Shown here in pieces: positions 18,628 to 29,126 of a DNA stretch of 64,000 nucleotides (positions within the stretch are counted from its first letter, which is position 1; every line of letters starts with the position of its first letter). Source of the DNA: an uncultured Marinomonas sp. (GTDB lineage: Bacteria > Pseudomonadota > Gammaproteobacteria > Pseudomonadales > Marinomonadaceae); NCBI GenBank assembly GCA_947493575.1, contig CANLRQ010000005.1, positions 1-64,000 on the forward strand. Direction: 5' to 3'. Under the pieces are notes generated by a model, which did no database searches, was not told where the DNA came from, and saw only the letters and a list, made by a program, of their open reading frames with translations. A program made the translations under genes and the position numbers.

Positions 18628-19602
18628 TCAGTTCGCATAAACCGGAGTTAATGACGTATTCATTAAATCACGCCACTGATCATCCAAGGGAGCTTCTAAT
18701 AAAACTCTCTCTTCTAATAAGTTAAAATCCAATCGCGTTGCATGCAAACACAATCTTTTAAATCCTAGCGATTTAGCCAATTTCAATTCTTCATCCGTAG
18801 AATATTTTTCATCTCCTACAATCGAATGGCCTGCATACTGTGCATGAACTCTAATTTGATGAGTTCTACCCGTCACAGGTTCACATTCAATTAAACTAAA
18901 ACCTTCGAATTGACGAACCAATTTAAAGCGAGTCAAACTTTCTTTACCATCAGTATGCACTTTTACAACACGCTCACCGGACTTTAATTCATTTTTAAGA
19001 AGTGGAGCATTAACTTGCAACTTACGCTTAGACCAACTTCCATGCACTAATGCCAAGTAAGTTTTTTGAATACCTTCCTTTTCTCTTAGCGCAGTATGCA
19101 ACTCTTTTAAGACGGCCCTCTTTTTAGCCACCATAATTAGCCCAGAGGTATCACGATCAAGCCGATGAACCAGCTCAATAAACTTTTCGTTTGGCCTCAT
19201 TTGGCGAATCACTTCAACCAGACCAAAATTTAATCCACTTCCGCCATGTACTGCCAAGCCAGATGGCTTATTAACAACTAACAATTTTTTATCTTCAAAT
19301 ACAATTCTACTTTCTATTTCATTCTTTAATCGGTCTGAAAGAATTGGCTTATCTGGCGTGGCTTCGATTCGAATAGGGGCAATTCTGACAACATCACCAG
19401 ATTGCAAGCGAACCTCAGGCTTTACACGTTTTTTATTAACCCTTACCTCACCTTTACGCAAAAGATTATAGATACGTCCTTTTGGAACGCCTTTAAGGTG
19501 AGTCATCAAAAAGTTATCTACTCGTTGATCGTGATTATTTTCATCAATAGTGACAAATGTGACTTTAGAATAGTCGGTATTATTTAGTTCTGAGTTAGAC
19601 AT
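18628..19602 (-). CDS. rluC: 23S rRNA pseudouridine synthase RluC
   Basis: Makes pseudouridines at 955, 2504 and 2580 (E. coli numbering) of 23S rRNA. The N-terminal S4 RNA-binding domain (LKGVPKGRIYNLLRKGEVRV) precedes the catalytic domain with Asp in ELVHRLDRDTSGL and the GRTHQIRVH loop. The ATG used here is the second possible start; a TTG two codons upstream is also open. Head-to-head with rne, as in enterics and pseudomonads. Confidence 0.95.
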   Translation of the reverse strand: MSNSELNNTDYSKVTFVTIDENNHDQRVDNFLMTHLKGVPKGRIYNLLRKGEVRVNKKRVKPEVRLQSGDVVRIAPIRIEATPDKPILSDRLKNEIESRIVFEDKKLLVVNKPSGLAVHGGSGLNFGLVEVIRQMRPNEKFIELVHRLDRDTSGLIMVAKKRAVLKELHTALREKEGIQKTYLALVHGSWSKRKLQVNAPLLKNELKSGERVVKVHTDGKESLTRFKLVRQFEGFSLIECEPVTGRTHQIRVHAQYAGHSIVGDEKYSTDEELKLAKSLGFKRLCLHATRLDFNLLEERVLLEAPLDDQWRDLMNTSLTPVYAN

Positions 19603-19627
19603 AACCAAAGAATGGTTTCCTTTATAA

Positions 19628-20084
19628 TTGAAGCACTTAGTTTTTACTGTTATATTCTATACCGCAGAGGGTAAGAGGCACCAAAACGCCTCGAAGAACA
19701 AAAGAATGTACAGAAAGAACACAACTGGAGCGACACTCCGGTACCCTATCTTACCTCTGTATACGGTAAGCTTAAATAATAAACCGCTTGATTCGGCAAA
19801 AACCTTGTCAAGATTAGGTAAATGTCATCCTTAGCTACGCAAATACGCTGTCTCTAATTTTAAATATTCATGAGACCTGCCTAAGGATTAACGTTTTGTT
19901 ACTATTAAAAGGCATTGATCGCATAAAATCGCTTCCTTCAACTCTATAAGAAGCGCAAGGCGCACTCATGTTGCCCCAAAAAGCCAACGAAATACGATCC
20001 TAGATAGGAATCTAATCCATATTTTGGACATTTAACTCGTCTTAACAGGGTGTGCCGACTCGGCCATACAGAGTTCACACTTAA
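19628..20084 (+). promoter_or_regulatory. rne promoter and long structured leader
   Basis: A 476-bp gap separates rluC and rne. A good sigma-70 promoter is visible: TTGAAG (19628-19633), 17-bp spacer, TATATT (19651-19656). This gives a leader of about 420 nt, like the 361-nt autoregulatory leader of E. coli rne. CAGAGGGTAAGA (19665-19676) can pair with TCTTACCTCTG (19749-19759), closing a roughly 95-nt domain at the 5' end that also contains a small GAGGC..GCCTC hairpin. No ribosome-site-preceded gene is credible within it. Confidence 0.6.
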
Positions 20085-23000
20085 ATGATAAGAATGCTAA
20101 TTAACGCAACTCAACAAGAAGAGTTGCGAGTCGCCCTAGTTGACGGCCAACGTCTATATGATCTTGATATCGAATCTGGTTCTCGCGAACAGAAAAAAGC
20201 CAATATATATAAAGGCAGAATTACGCGCATTGAACCAAGCCTTGAAGCAGCCTTTGTAGATTACGGAGCTGAGCGTCATGGCTTCCTACCTCTAAAAGAA
20301 ATTTCAAAGACTTACTTTTCCAAAAGAACGAACCATTCAGACAATCGCATCAATATCAAAGATGTACTGACCGAAGGTCAAGAAGTGATTGTTCAAGTAG
20401 ACAAAGAAGAGCGCGGCAATAAAGGCGCAGCCCTTACTACTTTTGTCAGTCTTGCTGGTCGTTATTTGGTTCTAATGCCCAACAACCCAAGAGCGGGAGG
20501 AATTTCACGCCGTATAGATGGCGATGACAGAACCAACCTTAAAGAAGCAATGTCTGGATTAAACATGCCAGATAACGGTGGGTTAATTGTACGCACCGCT
20601 GGTGTTGGTCGCTCTACTGAAGAGCTTCAATGGGATTTAGACTACCTAAACACATTATGGCTTTCCATCACTCAAGCCGCCTCTGAAAAGCCAGCACCTT
20701 TTTTAATTTATCAAGAAAGTAATATTGTTATTCGCGCTATTCGCGACTATTTGCGTGAAGATATTGGTGAAGTCCTGATTGATGAAAAAAATGTTTATCA
20801 AGATGCCATTAACTTTGTGATGCAAGTTATGCCTCACTTTAAGTCGCGCATCAAACTTTATACTGATCAAACACCACTCTTTAATCGATTCCAGATTGAA
20901 ACTCAGATTGAAACCGCCTTCCAACGTGAAGTACGCTTGCCATCAGGTGGTTCTATCGTTATAGACCCAACAGAAGCACTTGTTTCAATCGATATCAACT
21001 CCGCTCGAGCAACTAAGGGTGGTGATATTGAAGAAACCGCACTACAAACAAACCTCGAAGCTGCTGATGAGATTGCCCGTCAATTACGACTACGAGACAT
21101 AGGTGGATTGGTTGTTATTGACTTTATTGACATGACGCCTGTACGCAATCAAAAAGCTGTTGAAAACCGCATGAAAGATGCCTTAGAAGCCGACCGTGCG
21201 CGAGTTCAGCTTGGCCGTATTTCACGTTTCGGCTTACTAGAAATGTCACGCCAACGATTACGCCCTTCTCTAGGAGAAACAAGCGGCATTGTTTGCCCTC
21301 GCTGTAATGGTCAAGGATTTATTCGTGACGTAGAGTCTCTAGGACTTTCTGTACTTCGCCTTATTGAAGAGGAATGCGCTAAAGAGCGCACAGCTCAAAT
21401 TCGCGCTATTTTACCTGTTTCAGTTGCAACATTTTTACTGAATGAGAAACGCACAAACATTGCGAAAATCGAAAAGCGCAATCAAGTTCATATAATTCTT
21501 GTACCTAACCCTCACATGGAAACACCACACTTTGAGGTTGAGCGCATCCGTGATGACAGTACGTCTACCATTCAAGATGACACTAGCTACAATCTTGTTG
21601 AAACACCTGTTACACCACCTTATGAGCCTCGCCAGCAAAGTGAAGAGGCACGCCCTAAGGCTGTAGTAACAAGCATTGCTCCAAAAGCACCTGCCCCAGC
21701 ACCAACAACTGAATCACCTAAAGCAACTCCAGCAAGCAATAAACCAAAGCCTGGCATAAAAGACCTATTCAACCGTATCATTACCGCCCTATTTGGCTCT
21801 AATGACGAAAGCAATCAACCTCAAAAAGCAACGGATGAACAAAAGCAAAACACCCAAAAGCAAACAACAGGGCGTCCTGCTAAAAATCCGCGCAATACAG
21901 CTCGCAACGTCAAAAGAAAAGCAAAACATCAAAATACAACCGATACTGAAGAAGAGTCTCAACCTAAAGCTCGCTCTACTCGCCAATCACGTAGAGAACA
22001 AGCAGAGGAAAGAAACGGTAACCGTAGAGACAATCAGAGGAGTAACAAAGATAACCGCCAAAGCGATAGTAATGATGCACAAACTAACAATAAAAAACCT
22101 ACTCGCGTAGAACGACCAAAGAAAGTTATTCCTGAAGTTCAAGAACGTAAGCGCGAAAAAAACACAAACAAACGTCGAAGCGGACACCTTAAAGAAGAAG
22201 CACTTCTGGCTGAAGAGTCTAAACAGCAACAAGCAGAGATTGAAGCTAAAAAAGAAGAAACAGCTCTTGAAACAAAAGCCAATGCAAATAAAAATGCAGA
22301 TGGCCGTGCGCCAAGAGAAAAACGCAATACAAATAGACGGACTCGCCGTGGTGGACCATCACAAGCCACTGAAAAAGAATCAGAAAACACAGAAGTAACA
22401 ACTTCAACAACAGTTAATGTCGACGCTCCTAGCTCTGAAGTGACTAACTCTGAAGTGACTAGCGCTAAAGTTACTAGTGTTGAGGCACCTAGCTCTGAAG
22501 CTGCCACTCATGAGGCTACAACACCAGCAAATCAAAATGCAGAATCCCAAGTTGCTATTTTGGAAGAGCTAAACGCTGCTGTGACAGAACCTACTGAGTC
22601 GAAAAAAGAGCAGTCTGAAGGTAAAGATGATGCGGCGATCATTGCAACAGAAACTGATGTAACGTCATCGATTGAAACTGTAACGCCAGACGCCGTCTCT
22701 ACTCCAGAAGAACAGGCTCACATAGAAGAACTTACAACTGAGAACAGCAATTCGGATCAACAAAGTTCTACCTCGTCTGATAAGGAGACTTCAGCATCTA
22801 ACTCTACCGAGCAAGACGTTGATAGCACTTCATCTCTAGAGAGCAACAAAGCAACTGGTCCTGAAACAAGTTTAACCGCACAATCTGAAACGGCTGTTGA
22901 ACCAGTTACCGAAACAGAAGCACCCGCTGCTATAGTAGAAGTGACTCCTGCTACTCCTCAAGTAACTAGTGAAGAAACAGCTCCCACTTCTAATGCAGAC

Positions 23001-23474
23001 GTGTCTCCAGCCACTTCTCCAAAAGCTAGTGAAGAGACAGCTTCTGCTGCTAAAGCAGAAACGGCCATTTCAGCTAAAACTGACACGACGGAAGCCGTAG
23101 CAGAGACAAGTAGCGAATCGGCTCAGGAAACTGATAACAGTGCTTTACAGGCTGATAGTGAAAAAGCTGACGACAACACAAACAGCAATACAGATACTGA
23201 AGCAAAAGCACCTGTTAAGCCGACTCGTACACCTCGTCGTGGACGCGGTAAGCCAGCGATACAAGCGAAAACTCAAACAGTTAGTGAACCGGTAGTACTG
23301 CCGCAGTCTGTCATTGATCAACAGGAAAAAATCAAGCTGGAACGCGAACAACGCGCTGCTGATAGAAAACCTAGACGTCAAAGCTCTGGACGTGTCAAAA
23401 ATGACCCGAGGCTACAAAGAGAAGATGAGGTAGATAACTCTAACCAAGTAGAAACAGAAAGTATTTCTGACTAA
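20085..23474 (+). CDS. rne: Ribonuclease E
   Basis: Essential endoribonuclease and degradosome scaffold, 1129 residues. The catalytic half keeps E. coli numbering: the S1 domain near 36-120, D303 (SIDINS) and D346 (VIDFID) for Mg, and the zinc link C404/C407 in CPRCNGQG. From about residue 500 the protein becomes a long disordered scaffold: a Lys/Arg/Asn/Gln-rich zone at about 580-780, then a Ser/Thr/Glu/Ala-rich zone with loose repeats such as [17 protein letters not shown]. It ends in another basic patch near 1025-1110 ([15 protein letters not shown]). Partner-binding microdomains would sit in that tail. Confidence 0.97.
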   Translation: MIRMLINATQQEELRVALVDGQRLYDLDIESGSREQKKANIYKGRITRIEPSLEAAFVDYGAERHGFLPLKEISKTYFSKRTNHSDNRINIKDVLTEGQEVIVQVDKEERGNKGAALTTFVSLAGRYLVLMPNNPRAGGISRRIDGDDRTNLKEAMSGLNMPDNGGLIVRTAGVGRSTEELQWDLDYLNTLWLSITQAASEKPAPFLIYQESNIVIRAIRDYLREDIGEVLIDEKNVYQDAINFVMQVMPHFKSRIKLYTDQTPLFNRFQIETQIETAFQREVRLPSGGSIVIDPTEALVSIDINSARATKGGDIEETALQTNLEAADEIARQLRLRDIGGLVVIDFIDMTPVRNQKAVENRMKDALEADRARVQLGRISRFGLLEMSRQRLRPSLGETSGIVCPRCNGQGFIRDVESLGLSVLRLIEEECAKERTAQIRAILPVSVATFLLNEKRTNIAKIEKRNQVHIILVPNPHMETPHFEVERIRDDSTSTIQDDTSYNLVETPVTPPYEPRQQSEEARPKAVVTSIAPKAPAPAPTTESPKATPASNKPKPGIKDLFNRIITALFGSNDESNQPQKATDEQKQNTQKQTTGRPAKNPRNTARNVKRKAKHQNTTDTEEESQPKARSTRQSRREQAEERNGNRRDNQRSNKDNRQSDSNDAQTNNKKPTRVERPKKVIPEVQERKREKNTNKRRSGHLKEEALLAEESKQQQAEIEAKKEETALETKANANKNADGRAPREKRNTNRRTRRGGPSQATEKESENTEVTTSTTVNVDAPSSEVTNSEVTSAKVTSVEAPSSEAATHEATTPANQNAESQVAILEELNAAVTEPTESKKEQSEGKDDAAIIATETDVTSSIETVTPDAVSTPEEQAHIEELTTENSNSDQQSSTSSDKETSASNSTEQDVDSTSSLESNKATGPETSLTAQSETAVEPVTETEAPAAIVEVTPATPQVTSEETAPTSNADVSPATSPKASEETASAAKAETAISAKTDTTEAVAETSSESAQETDNSALQADSEKADDNTNSNTDTEAKAPVKPTRTPRRGRGKPAIQAKTQTVSEPVVLPQSVIDQQEKIKLEREQRAADRKPRRQSSGRVKNDPRLQREDEVDNSNQVETESISD

Positions 23475-23492
23475 ACCTAGTTTGAGTTAAAG

Positions 23493-23520
23493 AAGAGCCC
23501 GCAACACGCGGGCTCTTTTA
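23493..23520 (+). terminator. Rho-independent terminator of rne
   Basis: AAGAGCCCGC-AACAC-GCGGGCTCTTTTA, a GC-rich 10-bp stem with a T run, 19 bases after the rne stop codon. Confidence 0.92.
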
Positions 23521-23618
23521 CATCAACAAAGAACTATAAACTGTATTAAAATACGCTTACTAAACAATAAACAACCACTTCCTTGTTTTACCAAGACGAA
23601 AATGATCAGGATAAATAC

Positions 23619-25307
23619 ATGGTTTTTGCCGACTCTCGTTTTAAAGACTTCAATTTAGTTGGAGACTTATTTGGCGGAGCTACTACCGCTATAGTATCTT
23701 TACCTTTAGCTCTAGCATTTGGCGTTGCTTCTGGAGCTGGTGCTGAAGCGGGCCTATGGGGTGCTATTTTAGTTGGTATGTTCGCCTCATTATTTGGAGG
23801 CTCAACGTCGCTCATTTCCGAACCGACAGGACCAATGACGGTTGTCATGACTGCGGTTTTAACCACCATGATGGCGGAACACCCTGATCAAGGGCTGGCA
23901 ATGGGCTTTACCGTTGTGATGATGGCAGGCTGCTTTCAAATTTTACTCGGTAAGCTAAGACTTGGAAAATACATAACACTTATGCCCTATAGCGTCATTT
24001 CAGGCTTTATGTCTGGTATTGGCGTCATTCTCATCATTCTTCAGCTTGCCCCCTTTTTAGGGCACACAAGCCCTAGTGGGGGAGTACCGGGCACACTCAC
24101 TGCACTACCAACTCTCCTGAAAAATATGGACTTTGCTGAACTTTTTTTAGGCATAGCAACACTCGCAGTACTCTTCTACATCCCCAAAAGTTGGAAAAAA
24201 TACGTTCCTCCTCAACTTGTTGCACTAGTAGCTATTACTCTCCTGTCTATCATTCTATTTGACACAGACTCGATTCGTAGAATTGGCGAGATCCCTTCAG
24301 GCTTGCCTTCCATACAATGGCCAACCGTTTCTTTCGATTTACTAGGCACCATGATCATGGATGCTCTCGTACTTGGAACTCTTGGCTGTATAGACACACT
24401 GCTTACGGCGGTTATTGCAGACAGCCTTACACGTAAAGAACATGACTCAAATAAAGAATTAGTCGGGCAAGGAATGGCTAATTTACTTTCCGGTTTTTTT
24501 GGAGGGTTACCAGGTGCGGGTGCAACAATGGGAACCGTTGTTAATATCCAAACCGGAGCTAGATCCCCCATATCTGGAATAATCCGTGCATTAATTCTAT
24601 TATGCATTGTCTTATGGGCTTCAGAACTCACCCAACCCATTCCTATGGCTGTATTGGCCGGCATTGCCCTTTATGTTGGTCTTAACATTCTTGACTGGAG
24701 TTTCTTAAAGCGAGCACATAAGGTTGCTTGGTCACCCACGGTGATCATGTATGGAGTAATGATCCTTACTGTATTTGTCGATCTTATGGTAGCAGTCGGC
24801 ATAGGCGTTTTTATTGCCAATATCATTACTATTGAGAAACTTAGCAGGATTCAAGAAGGGAATATCAAATCCATTAGCGATGCTGACGATGGTGTGCCTC
24901 TCGATAAATCTGAAAGAGCATTACTCGATCAAGCAGCCGGAAGAGTGTTGTATTTCTATTTATCGGGCCCTATGATTTTTGGTGTTAGCAGAGCCATTGC
25001 AAGGCATCACAATGCTATTACTCACTATGATGCCATGGTTATCGATTTAAGCGATGTCCCTATGATGGACTTAACAGTAGGCCTAGCTCTTGAAAATGTC
25101 ATCAAAGATGCCTTAGAAGCTGAATGTGAGGTTTATATATTCTCTCCTAACGAGCAAACAAAAGAGCGTCTACACAAACTCGGAGTTAATGAACAGCTTC
25201 CTCAAAGCGCTTTTGTAGACTCACGTCTAATTGCCTTGGAAAAAGCACTTAATTGCGTCGAGCCCAACAACCAAGAGCCTGTAACAAACACCCCAGAAAC
25301 CACTTAA
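23619..25307 (+). CDS. SulP-family anion transporter with STAS domain
   Basis: Inner-membrane transporter of the SulP/SLC26 family (sulfate, bicarbonate or dicarboxylate). The membrane domain carries PLALAFGVASGAGAEAGLWG in transmembrane segment 1, SEPTGPMTVVM in segment 3 and GGLPGAGATMGTVVNIQTGA in the centre, about 10-14 helices in all. The C-terminal STAS domain (about residues 430-540) has VIDLSDVPMMDLT. The open frame begins at an upstream TTG, but ATG at 23619 follows a TCAGGA ribosome site by eight bases and is preferred (562 residues). Substrate unknown; the GGLPGAG form recalls bicarbonate or putative sulfate permeases. Confidence 0.88.
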   Translation: MVFADSRFKDFNLVGDLFGGATTAIVSLPLALAFGVASGAGAEAGLWGAILVGMFASLFGGSTSLISEPTGPMTVVMTAVLTTMMAEHPDQGLAMGFTVVMMAGCFQILLGKLRLGKYITLMPYSVISGFMSGIGVILIILQLAPFLGHTSPSGGVPGTLTALPTLLKNMDFAELFLGIATLAVLFYIPKSWKKYVPPQLVALVAITLLSIILFDTDSIRRIGEIPSGLPSIQWPTVSFDLLGTMIMDALVLGTLGCIDTLLTAVIADSLTRKEHDSNKELVGQGMANLLSGFFGGLPGAGATMGTVVNIQTGARSPISGIIRALILLCIVLWASELTQPIPMAVLAGIALYVGLNILDWSFLKRAHKVAWSPTVIMYGVMILTVFVDLMVAVGIGVFIANIITIEKLSRIQEGNIKSISDADDGVPLDKSERALLDQAAGRVLYFYLSGPMIFGVSRAIARHHNAITHYDAMVIDLSDVPMMDLTVGLALENVIKDALEAECEVYIFSPNEQTKERLHKLGVNEQLPQSAFVDSRLIALEKALNCVEPNNQEPVTNTPETT

Positions 25308-25319
25308 TCATAACAAAAT

Positions 25320-25348
25320 GAGAGCCTATCCAAATAAAATAGGCTCTC
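25320..25348. terminator. Bidirectional terminator between SulP gene and murB
   Basis: GAGAGCCTAT...ATAGGCTCTC, a 10-bp stem with T residues on the plus side. It overlaps the last codons of the convergent murB gene. Confidence 0.85.
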
Positions 25349-26336
25349 TTTCAAGCTCAACACCAAACTTTTCTTTGATATCTGCAATAATCAAGTTTTG
25401 CAATGCCACCAGATTATCTGCTTTTACTTCTGAGTAATTTACCAAAACCAGAGCCTGTTTCTCGTATACACCAACACCCTCAAAACTTCTCCCCTTCCAA
25501 CCTGCTCGATCAATTAACCAGCCTGCTGCCAACTTCCAACAGTTGCCTTGTGCGTATGACACAAGATTAGGATAAACTTTCTTAAGTTTTGTGTGTATTT
25601 CATCACTAATAATTGGATTCTTAAAAAAGCTTCCAGCATTACCCAGCTGTTTTGGATCTGGCAATTTAGATCGCCTAATGCTGGAAACCTTTTCAAACAC
25701 TTGAAGGGGGGATGGCTGCTTCGATGCAAAAGCATTTTCTTGAAAATACCCTAATTGAGGTGTGACACGCTTTGTTAAAACTAAACGTATTGCAGTAATG
25801 ATATGAGAGTTTTTCCATTCACTTTTAAAGCGGCTTTCTCTATAGGAAAAATGACACTCCTCCGCCGCAACCCAAGACAAAGTCCTGCTATCACGATGAA
25901 ATACTTGCACCTCTTTCAAGGTATCTTTAATTTCCACGCCATATGCGCCAATATTTTGTACTGGAGCAGCACCTGCACTGCCCGGTATTAAGGCCAAGTT
26001 TTCAATACCGTACAAGTTTTCTTGAACACTGGAATAAACTGAATCATGCCAGTTCTCTCCAGCAGCAATTTCAAATAAGCATTCATCATTATCTTGATTA
26101 ATAAATGCCTTTCCTTTTAATGCATTGATTGCCACCATGCCATCAACATCACCTTGAATAAGAAGGTTACTTCCTTCACCAATAACACTTAAAGAACATT
26201 GCCTAACATCCACCCATGCAACCAATTCAATCAAGTCGTCAATGCTATTAATAACACTAAAATATTCAGCACGATAGTCAAAGCCAAATGAGTTGTAGTT
26301 CTTTAAAGAGTGATCCGTAAAAATACTAAGGGACAT
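25326..26336 (-). CDS. murB: UDP-N-acetylenolpyruvoylglucosamine reductase MurB
   Basis: FAD-dependent, NADPH-using second step of UDP-MurNAc synthesis in the cytoplasm. 336 residues, type I form. The FAD-binding motif is VIGEGSNLLI near 50-59 with LALIPGSAGAAPVQNIGAYG near 115-135; LGNAGSFFKNP holds the catalytic Ser and the C-terminal REPILFG the acid. Last gene of the lpxK-trm112-ptp-murB string, which resembles the Pseudomonas order. Confidence 0.96.
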   Translation of the reverse strand: MSLSIFTDHSLKNYNSFGFDYRAEYFSVINSIDDLIELVAWVDVRQCSLSVIGEGSNLLIQGDVDGMVAINALKGKAFINQDNDECLFEIAAGENWHDSVYSSVQENLYGIENLALIPGSAGAAPVQNIGAYGVEIKDTLKEVQVFHRDSRTLSWVAAEECHFSYRESRFKSEWKNSHIITAIRLVLTKRVTPQLGYFQENAFASKQPSPLQVFEKVSSIRRSKLPDPKQLGNAGSFFKNPIISDEIHTKLKKVYPNLVSYAQGNCWKLAAGWLIDRAGWKGRSFEGVGVYEKQALVLVNYSEVKADNLVALQNLIIADIKEKFGVELEREPILFG

Positions 26337-26339
26337 AAA

Positions 26340-26816
26340 CTACTTATTTTGAGGTTCTTCTAAAAAATCTAAAAAATTCACTGATAATTCTGTCAAATGG
26401 TCAGCCATTCTTGGGAATAGAGCATCATCATAATAAGGGTCTTTTACTGAACCCAACTCCGGCCTGCCCGGCAATTGACCAAACAAAACAATTTTATCCT
26501 GATAATGAATAGGAGCAATATTCAGTAGATTTTGATAATTACTCCCATCCATTGCAAGAATCCAATCAAAATGTTCAAAATCGTCCTGCTTAACCTGCCT
26601 TGCTTTCTGCTGGCTAATATCAATCGAACGACCTTTAAGCTCTTGAATAGAGCGCAAATCAGGCGCGGAGCCAATATGGTACGCCGCAGTACCAGCAGAG
26701 TCCAAAGTCAGATCCAACCCCTTCCTAGAGAAAGACATACTTTCCAGTATTCCCTGTGCAGCCGGAGATCGACAAATATTTCCTAGACAAACGGTTAGTA
26801 CCTTTATCGATCTCAT
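26340..26816 (-). CDS. Low-molecular-weight protein tyrosine phosphatase
   Basis: A 158-residue phosphatase with P-loop VCLGNICRS (nucleophile C10, R16) and the general acid in VKDPYYDD near residue 125. Family members dephosphorylate bacterial tyrosine kinases involved in polysaccharide synthesis, but this one lies in a housekeeping cluster next to murB and has no kinase nearby. Its start overlaps the end of the Trm112-like gene by four bases. Confidence 0.92.
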   Translation of the reverse strand: MRSIKVLTVCLGNICRSPAAQGILESMSFSRKGLDLTLDSAGTAAYHIGSAPDLRSIQELKGRSIDISQQKARQVKQDDFEHFDWILAMDGSNYQNLLNIAPIHYQDKIVLFGQLPGRPELGSVKDPYYDDALFPRMADHLTELSVNFLDFLEEPQNK

Positions 26817-27010
26817 TTTTTCACATCTACATCTAAACGTTCATCTGTTGTTAACGTGCGGGCTTCCGTTTCTAACAACACAGGAATTCCATCACGAATC
26901 GGGTACGACATCCCACCCATTTTACTAATTAACTCCGTTCCATCATCACTTAATGTAAGGGGAGCTTTTGTTACAGGACAAACTAAAATATCAAGCAATG
27001 CTTTATTCAT
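26813..27010 (-). CDS. ycaR: Trm112/YcaR family protein
   Basis: A 65-residue protein beginning [20 protein letters not shown] and ending in [15 protein letters not shown], the Trm112p-like fold that in other systems activates methyltransferases. Only one cysteine of the zinc-ribbon type positions is kept. In Pseudomonas and E. coli it lies between lpxK and kdsB; here lpxK is upstream but kdsB does not follow. Confidence 0.9.
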   Translation of the reverse strand: MNKALLDILVCPVTKAPLTLSDDGTELISKMGGMSYPIRDGIPVLLETEARTLTTDERLDVDVKK

Positions 27011-28053
27011 TTTGGAGTTACCTTTGTTAAATTTGATAATGAGTTTATCAGATTAAGTTTAAAATCGTTGTTTAGCTGCAACGCCACTCTTAGATACCAG
27101 ACATCTGGATTACTAAACTCAAGAGCAAAACATTTCACAGCATCTTTCTCTGTCATAACAACCGACCCATGACTGGGAATGTCACTTGCTTTAATTTTAT
27201 AATGATCAGGAAGCCAATTAGTAGAAAAGCCCTCTTTCAAACCAAGTGACAACAAAGTATTTAAAAAGCGATTAGGGTTACCTATAGCAGCGATCAGGCT
27301 CCATTTATTTTGAGCTTGGAGGATGGATAGATCCGCCACAACACCCGTTTTCACATTTACCAAATCTACAACACTAAGTTGCATACAAGAAAACTTCTGA
27401 GACAAATTATGTGGTATGTATTCTGGCTGAGTAGAAGCCTGATTTGATTGGATAGCACTGACAACAAAATCAACTGCTTGCAGCCTATCTATTGGTTCTC
27501 GAAGAGGGCCGACAGGTAAAAGCTCACCATTCCCCACGCCTCTCTCGTGATCGATCATAACAATTTCAATATCTCTATTAAGGGCATAATGCTGTAAACC
27601 ATCATCACTAATAATCACATCAACATTACAATCCGTTAAAATTTTTTCTAATGCTTGCACCCTTTTTCGAGCAATCACCACAGGACACTGCGTTCTTCTC
27701 ACTAACATCAGCGGCTCATCACCCACTTGATCAGGTGAAGATAGCTCATCGACCAATAAGGCCTCTTCATTTTTTGCCCCATACCCTCGAGATATGATCC
27801 CTGGTGAATAACCTTGTGTTTTTAAATACTCGCAGAGAGCAACCACCATGGGAGATTTACCCGTGCCACCAACGGTAATATTTCCCACAACAACAACAGG
27901 TACAGAGGGGTTAAAAAGCGATGCTTTATTTAGGATAAAGTTTTGTCTTTTACTTTTTACAAAACGACGAACCAAAGGCATCAAAGGTAAGAAGCAGTTT
28001 GTCCAACGACTTTTACCATACCAAGCAGAATTAAATAACTTCTCTGCACTCAC
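27007..28053 (-). CDS. lpxK: Tetraacyldisaccharide 4'-kinase LpxK
   Basis: Inner-membrane-associated kinase of the lipid A (Raetz) pathway. 348 residues; Walker A VGGTGKSP around 61-68, [10 protein letters not shown] before it, and [19 protein letters not shown] with the catalytic Asp region near 175. The N-terminal hydrophobic stretch ([11 protein letters not shown]) anchors it. Overlaps exbD-like and ycaR genes by four bases on each side, indicating one operon. Confidence 0.96.
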   Translation of the reverse strand: MSAEKLFNSAWYGKSRWTNCFLPLMPLVRRFVKSKRQNFILNKASLFNPSVPVVVVGNITVGGTGKSPMVVALCEYLKTQGYSPGIISRGYGAKNEEALLVDELSSPDQVGDEPLMLVRRTQCPVVIARKRVQALEKILTDCNVDVIISDDGLQHYALNRDIEIVMIDHERGVGNGELLPVGPLREPIDRLQAVDFVVSAIQSNQASTQPEYIPHNLSQKFSCMQLSVVDLVNVKTGVVADLSILQAQNKWSLIAAIGNPNRFLNTLLSLGLKEGFSTNWLPDHYKIKASDIPSHGSVVMTEKDAVKCFALEFSNPDVWYLRVALQLNNDFKLNLINSLSNLTKVTPK

Positions 28054-28472
28054 TGAGACACTTCTCTTTCAGCGGTATGAGCCAACTTATGAAAACCTAA
28101 CTGAGTTGCCGCGTCATAAACTCGCATCACCAATTCATAAGGTGAGTTCGCATCAGCTGTAATGATTAAAGGTAATGTATTATTACCTTTTGAAGCTTCT
28201 TCTAACCCTAACTTTAATGTATCAACTCGACCGTTTATTAAAGTTAATCCATTAATAACATATTGACCATCAGCTGTAATCACCACTTCTATTTGCTCAT
28301 TATTTACAGTTACAGGATCACTAGAGGTCGCTGTTGGCAAATCAATGGTTAATTCCGTACTTTGTTTAAAGGTCGTAGTAACCATAAAAAATATTAGCAA
28401 CAAGAACACCACATCAATTAGTGGTGTTAAATTGATGTTTACTTCGTCTATTTTCTGGCGACGAAACTTCAC
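28050..28472 (-). CDS. exbD: ExbD/TolR-family biopolymer transport protein
   Basis: A 140-residue protein with one N-terminal transmembrane helix containing the proton-pathway Asp (INLTPLIDVVFLLLIFFMV near residues 15-33) and a periplasmic domain. It forms a proton-driven motor with the ExbB-like protein encoded just upstream. This pair is distinct from tolQR at 45 kb. The exbBD-lpxK linkage is widespread in gammaproteobacteria, where the pair is sometimes tied to lipid or outer-membrane functions; no TonB gene is adjacent. Confidence 0.92.
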   Translation of the reverse strand: MKFRRQKIDEVNINLTPLIDVVFLLLIFFMVTTTFKQSTELTIDLPTATSSDPVTVNNEQIEVVITADGQYVINGLTLINGRVDTLKLGLEEASKGNNTLPLIITADANSPYELVMRVYDAATQLGFHKLAHTAEREVSQ

Positions 28473-29101
28473 TTTTTCACCCCTAAATTAGCAACATCTC
28501 TATCCCCATGAATAACTTCCACTAATTTAGTTGATTGCTGCTCCATAGTGACGACCAACTCATCAATACGACGGCTAAAAAAGCGATGAAAAATTAATGC
28601 AGGAATCGCAACACCCAAACCAGCAGCGGTTGTAAGAAGCGCTTCAGAAATACCGCCAGCTAACAATGCTGTATTACCTGCACCTTCCGCCATGAGTACA
28701 GAAAAAACTTTAATCATACCAACCACAGTACCTAACAAACCTAATAAAGGCGCAACAGCTGCGATAGTGCCTAACGTATTCATAAACTTCTCAAGCTCAT
28801 GTATTGCGTGACTTGCCGCCTCCTCAACACTTTCCTTCATTATGTTGCGACCGTGCTTTGAATTCAGTAACCCAGCTGCAAAAATAGAACCCAGCCCAAC
28901 TTCAACCTGCAAATGCCGAATTCTTTCAACCGTTAACCTGTCTTCTCTGAGCATCCCCAATATTTCAGATAATAGGTTTTTAGGTGTCACTTTATTCCGT
29001 CTCAATACCCAAAAACGCTCAAAAATAATTGCCATCGTAATAATCGAACAAAGTAACAGTGGCCACATAAAAAAACCACCGGATTTAATAAAGTCAAGCA
29101 C
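28469..29101 (-). CDS. exbB: ExbB/TolQ-family proton channel protein
   Basis: A 210-residue membrane protein with three transmembrane helices: about 10-30, 110-135 (NTLGTIAAVAPLLGLLGTVVGMI) and 150-175 (ISEALLTTAAGLGVAIPALI). These are the MotA/TolQ/ExbB channel motifs with the conserved Thr and Glu. First gene of the exbB-exbD-lpxK-ycaR-ptp-murB operon. Confidence 0.93.
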   Translation of the reverse strand: MLDFIKSGGFFMWPLLLCSIITMAIIFERFWVLRRNKVTPKNLLSEILGMLREDRLTVERIRHLQVEVGLGSIFAAGLLNSKHGRNIMKESVEEAASHAIHELEKFMNTLGTIAAVAPLLGLLGTVVGMIKVFSVLMAEGAGNTALLAGGISEALLTTAAGLGVAIPALIFHRFFSRRIDELVVTMEQQSTKLVEVIHGDRDVANLGVKK

Positions 29102-29126
29102 ACTCAGCTCCTTCCAAAATTTGGCC

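Noticed and set aside
19628-19834. 68-codon frame in the rne leader
   Set aside because: Begins at the promoter -35 box and lacks a ribosome site; the region is better explained as a structured leader.
21435-22507. Several hydrophobic frames opposite the rne tail
   Set aside because: Shadows of low-complexity coding sequence; no ribosome sites or membrane-protein logic.
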